Shown: positions 1 to 4,819 of the stretch, piece after piece
Layout: every line of letters begins with the position of its first letter
How positions within the stretch are numbered: position 1 is the stretch's first letter
DNA from: Thermococcus sp.
Lineage (GTDB): Archaea > Methanobacteriota_B > Thermococci > Thermococcales > Thermococcaceae
Length of the DNA stretch: 7,578 nucleotides
Direction of reading: 5' to 3'
Assembly (NCBI GenBank): GCA_027065835.1
Contig: JAMONK010000193.1
Location: 1 to 7,578, forward strand
Translations under genes and position numbers: made by a program
Notes under the pieces: model-generated
Databases searched by the model: none
Told to the model about the DNA's origin: nothing
Seen by the model: the letters and a program-made list of their open reading frames with translations, nothing else

Positions 1-1
1 A

Positions 2-355
2 TACACCTTCCTCGCGATCAACATAACGTTCAACCTGCTTGGAAGCCTCTCGCTGCACCGCTTCCCCGACGTCTACACCAGACTCCACGGGGCCACGAAG
101 TGCACCACCTTTGGAACGATATTCGCGGTTCTGGCCGTCGTTACTCACGCCCTCAACCAGCTCCACATCACGGGAGATCCCAAATACCTCGGAATGGCCC
201 TCCACAGCCTCGTGGCACTGGTCGCACTTCTCCTAACGAACCCGGTGGGGGCCCATGCCATAGCCAAAGCGGCCCACCTCAGCGGATACAAACCTGCCAG
301 GGCCGTCATAGATGCCTACGAGAAAAAGCTGAAGGAGAGGGGGGAGGAAAGGTGA
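2..355 (+). CDS. mbhC: MbhC, MrpG/MnhG-like antiporter subunit (5'-truncated)
   Basis: This is the 3' part of a gene whose start lies before the window; 117 residues are readable from base 2 to the TGA at 353-355. The translation contains RFPDVYTRLHGATKCTTFGT (residues 20-39 of the visible part), which matches the conserved core of the MrpG/MnhG/PhaG family. Hydrophobic membrane segments lie on both sides, and the tail is charged and cytoplasmic, ending KKLKERGEER. In P. furiosus Mbh, MbhC works with MbhA, MbhB and MbhF in the Na+-translocating unit of the membrane arm, and the same role is inferred here. The stop overlaps the GTG of mbhD by 4 bases (GTGA). Open reading frames in other frames across this stretch are shadows. 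Family assignment is firm; the mbhC name rests on gene order. Confidence 0.9.
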   Translation, partial: YTFLAINITFNLLGSLSLHRFPDVYTRLHGATKCTTFGTIFAVLAVVTHALNQLHITGDPKYLGMALHSLVALVALLLTNPVGAHAIAKAAHLSGYKPARAVIDAYEKKLKERGEER

Positions 356-618
356 ACGTTCTGGGCATGGACGCCCTGATTCAGTTCGGCATACTCTTCG
401 GGGTTCTCATAAGCGCCTACCTCACGATAACCTTCAGGGATCTGCTGAGTGCCGCAATAGCCTCCGCCGCCATGAGCCTTCTCCTGAGCATGGAGTTCTA
501 CATGCTCCACGCGCCCGACGTGGCGATAGCGGAAGCGGCAGTCGGGGCGGGAATCGTGACGGCGGTCGTGGTTTACGGAATAGCCAAAACCGAGAGATGG
601 GAGCGTGAGGCACCATGA
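352..618 (+). CDS. mbhD: MbhD, MrpA C-terminal-like (DUF4040) subunit
   Basis: This encodes a small membrane protein of 88 residues with about three transmembrane segments. It is homologous to part of the MrpA C-terminal region and carries a HAPDVAIAEAAVGAGI motif around residues 53-68, typical of the DUF4040/MbhD family. With MbhE, MbhG and MbhH it belongs to the proton-translocating part of the Mbh membrane arm (known for P. furiosus, inferred here). I chose the GTG at 352 because GGGGAGG (341-347) sits just upstream and the start gives a 4-base overlap with the mbhC stop. An in-frame ATG at 367 is possible but lies about 19 bases from that Shine-Dalgarno sequence. The frame stays open further upstream, but only inside mbhC. 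The stop overlaps the ATG of mbhE. Confidence 0.92.
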   Translation: MNVLGMDALIQFGILFGVLISAYLTITFRDLLSAAIASAAMSLLLSMEFYMLHAPDVAIAEAAVGAGIVTAVVVYGIAKTERWEREAP

Positions 619-911
619 AGAGGACTTTTGGAGCTCTGGCCCTGCTCTTTATATTCGGGACCCTGTTGGTCGTCGCAAGCCCCCAGCACGGCCTGAAGTT
701 CGGGCTCGGCGGGAACAACTGGAAGAACTATCGCTACACGGACCAGTACTACATAGACCACGGGGTGCAGGAGGTCGGAGGAATGAACATCGTCACCGAT
801 ATAGTGTTCGATTACCGTGGCTACGATACGATAGGAGAGGCGACCGTCCTCTTCACCGCCATAGCTGGAGCCGTTGCACTGCTCCGGCCCTGGAGGAGGG
901 ATGAGGAATGA
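615..911 (+). CDS. mbhE: MbhE, MrpA C-terminal-like subunit
   Basis: This encodes a 98-residue membrane protein matching the extreme C-terminal part of MrpA. It has an N-terminal hydrophobic helix (about residues 5-21), a polar middle, and then the signature NIVTDIVFDYRGYDTIGEAT (about residues 57-76) leading into a second helix. The equivalent MrpA block also reads as an N-x-I-x-x-D-F-R-G-x-D-T-x-G-E pattern. MbhD and MbhE together replace the end of a single MrpA, a split known in Mbh-type complexes. It starts at ATG 615 with GTGAGG (605-610) upstream and overlaps the mbhD stop by 4 bases (ATGA). The same kind of overlap leads into mbhF. The N-terminal helix could be mistaken for a signal peptide, but in this complex it is expected to stay as a membrane anchor. 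Confidence 0.92.
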   Translation: MKRTFGALALLFIFGTLLVVASPQHGLKFGLGGNNWKNYRYTDQYYIDHGVQEVGGMNIVTDIVFDYRGYDTIGEATVLFTAIAGAVALLRPWRRDEE

Positions 912-1351
912 GCGACATGGGGCTCATAGTGAAAACAACTGCCAGGGCCACCATACCTCTTATAGGTATATTCGGCTCCTACATCGTCGCCCACGGACAC
1001 CTAACCCCTGGAGGAGGTTTCCAAGGTGGAGCGACGATAGCGGGGGCAGGTATTCTCTTCCTGCTGGCCTTCGGCCTGAACGAGATGAGAAAGCACTACA
1101 ACCACCACGTCTACTCCTCCCTCGAAGGATTGGGTGGTCTCGCTTTCCTGGGAGTCTCAATGCTCGGATTCAGCGTGGCGTTCTTCTACAACAAACTCTG
1201 GCACAGCGGACCGTTCTTCAACGGGAAACCCGGAACCCTGCTTTCAGCGGGATACCTTCCGATAATGAACCTCGCGGTGGGACTGAAAGTTTTCACCGGG
1301 CTGGTAAGCGCGATGGCGGCAATAGCACTTTACAGGAGGTGGAGAGAGTGA
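908..1351 (+). CDS. mbhF: MbhF, MrpB/MnhB-like antiporter subunit
   Basis: This is a 147-residue membrane protein of the MrpB/MnhB family. The diagnostic HLTPGGGFQGG motif lies at residues 31-41, after a first helix around 13-28, with three further hydrophobic segments. In P. furiosus Mbh this subunit sits with MbhA-C in the Na+-translocating unit, and the same is inferred here. ATG 908 is supported by GGAGGAGGG (892-900) seven bases upstream and by the ATGA overlap with mbhE. An internal Met4 is a less likely start. The stop overlaps the GTG of mbhG. Length and motif are normal for the family, and nothing looks damaged. Confidence 0.93.
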   Translation: MSDMGLIVKTTARATIPLIGIFGSYIVAHGHLTPGGGFQGGATIAGAGILFLLAFGLNEMRKHYNHHVYSSLEGLGGLAFLGVSMLGFSVAFFYNKLWHSGPFFNGKPGTLLSAGYLPIMNLAVGLKVFTGLVSAMAAIALYRRWRE

Positions 1352-1707
1352 TCCCCTTTCAGTTCATAACGGCGTTCCTCCTCATCTTCATGGGGGTGTA
1401 CGCGTTCCTCTACAAGAGGAACCTCCTCAAATTGATACTTGCCCTGGACGTGATAGACTCCGGAATCCACCTGCTCCTAATAAGCTTCGGGTACCGCCTT
1501 GAGAACAACGTCCTCCCAACGGCACCAATATACACGGGCTACGAAACGGTCAAGGCGCCCATGGTTGGCCCCCTGCCCCAGGCCCTCGTGCTCACGAGCA
1601 TAGTCATCGGGGTGTGCGTTCTCTCCCTGGCGGTTGCACTCACGATAAACGCCTACAGACACTACGGAAGCCTGGATGTTAACAAGCTGAGGAGGTTGAG
1701 AGGATGA
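1348..1707 (+). CDS. mbhG: MbhG, MrpC/MnhC (NuoK-like) subunit
   Basis: This encodes 119 residues with three predicted transmembrane helices (about 4-20, 26-46 and 75-98). It matches MrpC/MnhC, the NuoK-like Mrp subunit, in the segment LLKLILALDVIDSGIHLLLI and the conserved PLPQALVLTSIVIG. It is part of the proton-translocating unit next to MbhH. The start is GTG 1348, preceded by GGAGGTGG (1335-1342) five bases away and overlapping the mbhF stop (GTGA). The frame is open for a long way upstream inside mbhF, so a gene finder could over-extend this gene to an ATG at 874. The overlap and ribosome binding site argue for 1348. The stop overlaps the ATG of mbhH. Confidence 0.92.
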   Translation: MIPFQFITAFLLIFMGVYAFLYKRNLLKLILALDVIDSGIHLLLISFGYRLENNVLPTAPIYTGYETVKAPMVGPLPQALVLTSIVIGVCVLSLAVALTINAYRHYGSLDVNKLRRLRG

Positions 1708-3242
1708 ACGTCCTTCCGTTCGTGATAATCATCCCCCTCCTGGGAGTGTTCTCGCTGCCCCTGGTGGGACTGGTCGGAAAAAAGGCCAGGGAAGCCTGGG
1801 CACTCCTCATCAGCGGTGCCACCCTAGGGGTGACCTCAAAGCTCCTCTACAACGTGTGGAGCACAAAAGAAACGCTGGTCTACACCCTAGGTGCAAAGAG
1901 CCCGATGGGACAGGGAGTGGGATTTCCTGTGAGGATCGTCTGGGAGGTCGACCTCCTGAGCGCTATAATGGCCTTCACGATAGCCTTCGTGGCGTTCTTG
2001 GCCGTGGCCTACTCCATAGAGTACATGAGGCACGATACTGGGCTTGAGAAGTACTACGTTCTCATCCTCGTCCTGGAGCTCGGGATGCTGGGCATAGTCC
2101 TGACCGGGGACATCTTCAACTTCTACGTGTTCCTGGAGATAATGAGCATAGCAAGCTACGCACTCGTCGCCTTCAGAAACGACACGTGGGAGGGCATTGA
2201 GGCCGGCATAAAATACATGTTCGTGGGCTCCCTGGCAAGCTCTTTCATCCTGCTGGGAATAGCCCTCCTGTACGGACAGTACGGAACGCTTACCATGGCC
2301 TACCTGGCTGAGAAGATGGCGGCCAACTTCACACTAACAGCGAAGATAGCCCTTGCGTTCCTCATCGGGGGGCTGCTCTTCAAGAGTGGTGCGGTTCCGG
2401 TCCACATGTGGCTCGCCGATGCCCATCCCGCCGCCCCAAGTTCAATCAGTGCTATGCTCTCGGGTCTCGTCATAAAAGCGGGCGGCGTCTACGTGATAGC
2501 CAGGATAGCCTTCAGCGTCTTTGGAATGGCCGTGAACCTGAGAACCCTCGGATGGGTGATAATCTTCTTCGCGTGCCTCACCCTCATAGTCGGCAACGCC
2601 ATGGCCGTGGTTCAAACGGACATGAAAAGGCTCCTGGCCTTCTCCTCGGTTGGCCAGATAGGGTACATCCTCCTGGGCCTGGGTATAGGTCTGGCCGCCT
2701 ACGGTACGAAGGTCGGCGAGATAGCCACGGCGGGGGCGATATACCACACGGTCAACCATGCAATCATGAAGGCCCTCCTCTTCATGGTCGCCGGTGCGGT
2801 CCTTCACGAGCTCGGCACCAAAGACCTCAACGAACTCAGCGGTCTGGCGAAGACCATGCCCAAGACCACCTTCGCGTTCATAGTGGGAGCGGCGGCCATA
2901 ATAGGCTTACCCCCCCTCAACGGCTTCGCGAGCAAGTGGCTCCTCTACGAGAGCTCGGCCCTCTTCAACCCGTTCCTCGGTGCCATAGCCATAATCGGCA
3001 CGGCGTTCTGTACAGCCGCTTACATCCGCGTTCTATACACTTTCCTCGGAAGACCCAGCGAGAGGGTGATGAAAGCGAAAGAACCTGGAATGGCCATGCT
3101 GCTGCCGATGTTCATCCTCGTGGGGGCGATAATCCTAATGGGGCTCTTCCCATGGCAGATAAGCAAGGGGGTCATGATCCCAGCGGCATCGATGCTCGCG
3201 AACATAAAGGGATACGTTCTGGCCGTCATGGGGGGTGTCTGA
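1704..3242 (+). CDS. mbhH: MbhH, MrpD-like proton antiporter subunit
   Basis: This encodes a 512-residue polytopic membrane protein of the MrpD/NuoL-M-N family, the usual length, with about 14 transmembrane helices. The polar residues of the proton path are present: Glu145 in YVFLEIMSIASYAL, Lys227 in GLLFKSGAVPVHMWLADAHP, Lys258, His348 and His352 in YHTVNHAIMKALLF, and Lys411 in NGFASKWLLYESSAL. It is the main H+-translocating subunit of the Mbh membrane arm, driven by the hydrogenase module (family knowledge). GGAGGT (1691-1696) lies seven bases before ATG 1704, which overlaps the mbhG stop. The 3' end overlaps or nearly abuts mbhI. No key residue is missing. MbxH/MbsH of the sulfane reductase is a close relative, and the gene order with an intact MbhL decides for Mbh. 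Confidence 0.95.
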   Translation: MNVLPFVIIIPLLGVFSLPLVGLVGKKAREAWALLISGATLGVTSKLLYNVWSTKETLVYTLGAKSPMGQGVGFPVRIVWEVDLLSAIMAFTIAFVAFLAVAYSIEYMRHDTGLEKYYVLILVLELGMLGIVLTGDIFNFYVFLEIMSIASYALVAFRNDTWEGIEAGIKYMFVGSLASSFILLGIALLYGQYGTLTMAYLAEKMAANFTLTAKIALAFLIGGLLFKSGAVPVHMWLADAHPAAPSSISAMLSGLVIKAGGVYVIARIAFSVFGMAVNLRTLGWVIIFFACLTLIVGNAMAVVQTDMKRLLAFSSVGQIGYILLGLGIGLAAYGTKVGEIATAGAIYHTVNHAIMKALLFMVAGAVLHELGTKDLNELSGLAKTMPKTTFAFIVGAAAIIGLPPLNGFASKWLLYESSALFNPFLGAIAIIGTAFCTAAYIRVLYTFLGRPSERVMKAKEPGMAMLLPMFILVGAIILMGLFPWQISKGVMIPAASMLANIKGYVLAVMGGV

Positions 3243-3243
3243 A

Positions 3244-3591
3244 GTGTTTGGATACTGGGACGCTCTCTACTTCGTTTACGTCTTCATCATAGGCCTCATA
3301 ATAGCGTACCTCCTCATGAAGTGGGCCGAGAGGGCCAGCAGTGGAACGAGAAGAGAGGGCGAGGGCGCAAAGATATTCCTGAGCGGTGAGGACCAGGACA
3401 GGGTGATCCCCGATTTCGAGCACTTCAGGGGCTACTTTACGGGGAGACACGTAATGTGGGGCCTCATCAGAGGAATCAACAGGATGTTCATAGCCTTCAG
3501 AAGGGAGCACACTGGGCTGCTTGGTGATTACGTGAGCTACCTGCTGATAACTATAGCGCTCGTTCTGGGGGCGCTGATAATATGGGGTTGA
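3244..3591 (+). CDS. mbhI: MbhI, membrane linker subunit
   Basis: This is a small membrane protein of 115 residues with one N-terminal helix (about residues 8-26), a polar amphipathic middle containing FLSGEDQDRVIPDFEHFRGY, and a C-terminal helix (about 96-114). Position between the antiporter and hydrogenase modules and this profile identify MbhI. In P. furiosus Mbh it links the two halves, which is inferred here. The start is uncertain. GTG 3244 has GGGGGTG (3231-3237) six bases upstream and lies one base past the mbhH stop. GTG 3235 in the same frame would add three residues (VSE) and overlap mbhH by 8 bases, but it lacks a Shine-Dalgarno sequence at a proper distance. I prefer 3244; the protein is otherwise unaffected. 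Confidence 0.88.
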   Translation: MFGYWDALYFVYVFIIGLIIAYLLMKWAERASSGTRREGEGAKIFLSGEDQDRVIPDFEHFRGYFTGRHVMWGLIRGINRMFIAFRREHTGLLGDYVSYLLITIALVLGALIIWG

Positions 3592-3603
3592 GGGGGGAGT
3601 GAC

Positions 3604-4122
3604 ATGAGCATCAGAGTACAGACCGGGGAAAATGGACCAGAACCTTCCGAACGCGAGAAACTTGAAAGGGAGATATCAAAGCTCTGCAGGTACATAGGGC
3701 GGTCACCGTGGGTCTTCCACGTCAACAGCGGCTCGTGCAACGGATGCGACATCGAGATCATAGCGGCCCTGACGCCCAGGTACGACGCGGAGCGCTTCGG
3801 TGTGAAGCTCGTCGGAACGCCGAGGCACGCGGACGTTCTCCTGGTCACGGGGCCCGTAACCAACCAGAGCCTTGAACGTGTGAAGCTCGTCTACGAGCAG
3901 ACACCGGACCCAAAGGTCGTCGTGGCGGTGGGGGCCTGCCCAACCGGCGGGAGCGTGTTCTTCGAGAGTCCGTTCACCAACGCACCGCTGGACAAGCACA
4001 TACCGGTGGACGTCTTCGTACCCGGCTGCCCGCCCAGGCCGGAAGCGATACTCTACGGCGTCGTGCTCGGTCTGCAGAAGCTGATAGAGAAGATTGAGGG
4101 TAAGGAGGGGAGCAAAGAATGA
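3604..4122 (+). CDS. mbhJ: MbhJ, [NiFe] hydrogenase small subunit (NuoB-like)
   Basis: This 172-residue soluble subunit belongs to the NuoB/hydrogenase small-subunit family. It holds the [4Fe-4S] cluster nearest the Ni-Fe site, with ligands visible as Cys45 and Cys48 (SGSCNGCDIE), Cys112 (GACPTGG) and Cys142 (PGCPPRPEA). It passes electrons from the MbhN clusters to MbhL and faces the cytoplasm. As in other group 4 enzymes there is no Tat signal and no room for medial and distal clusters. The first 27 residues are polar and charged, and Cys28 is not a family ligand. ATG 3604 follows a G-rich Shine-Dalgarno sequence (GGGGGGAG, 3592-3599). A 12-base gap separates it from mbhI. The stop overlaps mbhK (ATGA). 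Confidence 0.95.
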   Translation: MSIRVQTGENGPEPSEREKLEREISKLCRYIGRSPWVFHVNSGSCNGCDIEIIAALTPRYDAERFGVKLVGTPRHADVLLVTGPVTNQSLERVKLVYEQTPDPKVVVAVGACPTGGSVFFESPFTNAPLDKHIPVDVFVPGCPPRPEAILYGVVLGLQKLIEKIEGKEGSKE

Positions 4123-4643
4123 ACGTTGAAGAGTTCGTTAAAGCCTTTGGCGGGAGGTTCCCCGAGGCAGAGGTAAGGGTGAGCGAGAACAAGCAACCCC
4201 ATCCGAAGAGGCGCGTCTGGGTCGAGATAGACAGGGAAAAGTTCCACGACGCCATGAAGTTCATCAAGGAACTCGACCCGAAGGCCCAGTTCTCCATCAT
4301 AATAGCCAGGGACGCTGGAGAAACGCTCGAGGCAAAGTACCACATGGAGCTTTTCTGGGAGGAGGGGGAAAGCCTGTCGCTGGTCATAGGCACGAGCGTT
4401 CCCAAGGAGAACCCCAAGCTCCCGACTGTCACGGACGTGTTCCCGAGTGCCCTGCCCTACGAGAGGGAGGTTCAGGAGTTTCTGGGATTATTCTTTGACG
4501 GAATCCCGGATCCAAGGAGGCTCTTCCTGCCCGATGACTTCCCTGAGGGCGTCTATCCGCTGAGGCTCGACGACACAGGAATCAAGCCCGAGATGGTGAA
4601 GAACGCGGGCCACCCGTACAGGATAGGGGGTGCAAAGAAATGA
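4119..4643 (+). CDS. mbhK: MbhK, NuoC-like 30-kDa subunit
   Basis: This 174-residue cytoplasmic protein belongs to the NuoC/30-kDa complex I family. The signature is seen at residues 107-140: VFPSALPYEREVQEFLGLFF followed by DGIPDPRRLFLPDD, then FPEGVYPLRLDD. It carries no metal ligands and acts as a structural subunit packed against MbhL and MbhJ (family knowledge). ATG 4119 has GGAGGGG (4104-4110) eight bases upstream and overlaps the mbhJ stop. The C-terminus reads IGGAKK, and the DNA for GGAKK plus stop is repeated 176 bases downstream, immediately before mbhL. In Thermococcales I recall mbhK being followed directly by mbhL, so the separation here is unusual. The gene itself is intact. 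Confidence 0.94.
   Translation: MNVEEFVKAFGGRFPEAEVRVSENKQPHPKRRVWVEIDREKFHDAMKFIKELDPKAQFSIIIARDAGETLEAKYHMELFWEEGESLSLVIGTSVPKENPKLPTVTDVFPSALPYEREVQEFLGLFFDGIPDPRRLFLPDDFPEGVYPLRLDDTGIKPEMVKNAGHPYRIGGAKK
4626..4643 (+). repeat. 18-bp direct repeat, copy A (end of mbhK)
   Basis: GGGGGTGCAAAGAAATGA occurs here and again, base for base, at 4802-4819. This copy encodes the last residues and stop of MbhK. It also contains a Shine-Dalgarno-like GGGGGTG (4626-4632) seven bases before an ATG (4640) that overlaps the mbhK stop. The match breaks on both sides: A before and GGCC after here, G before and CCGG after at copy B. The repeat is therefore 18 bp, with a 176-bp period. Confidence 0.95.
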
Positions 4644-4819
4644 GGCCAGTTCAACAGGTTCACATTCACTCCGCGCCCTTCGGGCGCATTTCACGGGTGA
4701 ACAGGAGCAGAGAAGGCCGTAAAGAGGCAGCGATTAAAGAAAAAGCGAGTTGGATGGATAATAACTTTCCGCGAGCGCTTCGTGGGAAGCGAAGGGCTCT
4801 GGGGGGTGCAAAGAAATGA
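4640..4819 (+). CDS. Small ORF of 59 codons between mbhK and mbhL, function unknown
   Basis: This complete ORF begins at the ATG overlapping the mbhK stop (ATGA, 4640-4643) and ends at the TGA overlapping the mbhL start (ATGA, 4816-4819). GGGGGTG (4626-4632) provides a ribosome binding site seven bases before the start. The 59-residue product would be strongly basic, starting MRPVQQVHIHSAPFGRI and ending KRRALGGAKK. It has no cysteine, no hydrophobic helix and no motif I recognise. Its last residues copy the MbhK C-terminus because of the 18-bp repeat. Of ten Arg codons six are CGN, including two CGA, unlike the AGG-dominated neighbours. This and the strong inverted repeats inside suggest it may not encode a selected protein. 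It may instead be a translated spacer that keeps ribosomes moving from mbhK into mbhL. Confidence 0.4.
   Translation: MRPVQQVHIHSAPFGRISRVNRSREGRKEAAIKEKASWMDNNFPRALRGKRRALGGAKK
4658..4702. other. Nested inverted repeat in the mbhK-mbhL insert
   Basis: The core is a perfect 6-bp stem, GCGCCC (4673-4678) and GGGCGC (4682-4687), with a TTC loop. An outer pair, GTTCAC (4658-4663) and GTGAAC (4697-4702), is also perfect. The two stems are separated by nine unpaired bases on each side, giving a symmetric extended hairpin. No U-rich tract follows, so it does not look like an archaeal terminator. It could be an RNA structure or part of a repeat element. Confidence 0.55.
4773..4799. other. Hairpin just upstream of the mbhL ribosome binding site
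   Basis: GAGCGCTTCG (4773-4782) pairs with CGAAGGGCTC (4790-4799) over ten positions with one G-G mismatch and a 7-base loop. An alternative inner pairing is CGCTTC (4776-4781) with GAAGCG (4786-4791) and a GTGG loop, so two exclusive folds are possible. The structure ends two bases before the GGGGGGTG that serves mbhL, so it could affect access to that site or simply reflect the origin of the insert. Confidence 0.5.
4802..4819 (+). repeat. 18-bp direct repeat, copy B (mbhL translation start)
   Basis: This is an exact copy of 4626-4643. It carries the G-rich Shine-Dalgarno sequence of mbhL (with one extra G at 4801), seven bases before the mbhL ATG at 4816, and a TGA at 4817-4819 that ends the small upstream ORF. 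Because this copy is what mbhL needs and copy A is what mbhK needs, both flanking genes are intact. Confidence 0.95.

Larger units (their letters stand above)
4644..4801. other. Apparent insertion separating mbhK and mbhL
   Basis: These 158 bases lie between the two copies of the 18-bp repeat. Removing one repeat copy plus this segment (176 bp) would join mbhK and mbhL by a normal ATGA overlap, as at most other junctions of the operon. That layout is the likely ancestral state (inference). GC is about 54% by hand count, so composition is not strikingly foreign. I see no terminal inverted repeats, no transposase fragment, no tRNA and no box C/D motif. The segment contains two strong inverted repeats, listed separately. 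Possible origins are a small mobile or repeat element with a long target duplication, or a duplication/recombination event. The sequence alone does not decide. Confidence 0.6.

Noticed and set aside
874..1347. Upstream extension of mbhG to an ATG at 874
   Set aside because: The extension lies inside mbhE and mbhF in another frame. GTG 1348 has a ribosome binding site and the usual GTGA overlap, and the MrpC homology begins there.
2408..3292. 294-codon plus-strand open frame overlapping mbhH
   Set aside because: It is the +1-shifted shadow of a clear MrpD-like gene; the product is rich in Arg, Gly, His and Pro, with no helices or motifs.
4644..4801. SurR operator (GTTn3AAC type) in the mbhK-mbhL insert
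   Set aside because: GTTCAAC at 4650-4656 has the wrong spacing (one base, not three), and I found no proper match. The known SurR site for mbh is upstream of mbhA, outside the window.
4644..4801. tRNA, box C/D RNA or terminal-inverted-repeat element in the insert
   Set aside because: There is no cloverleaf and no RTGATGA/CTGA box pair. The insert ends (GGCCAG... and ...GGGCTCTG) are not inverted repeats of each other.
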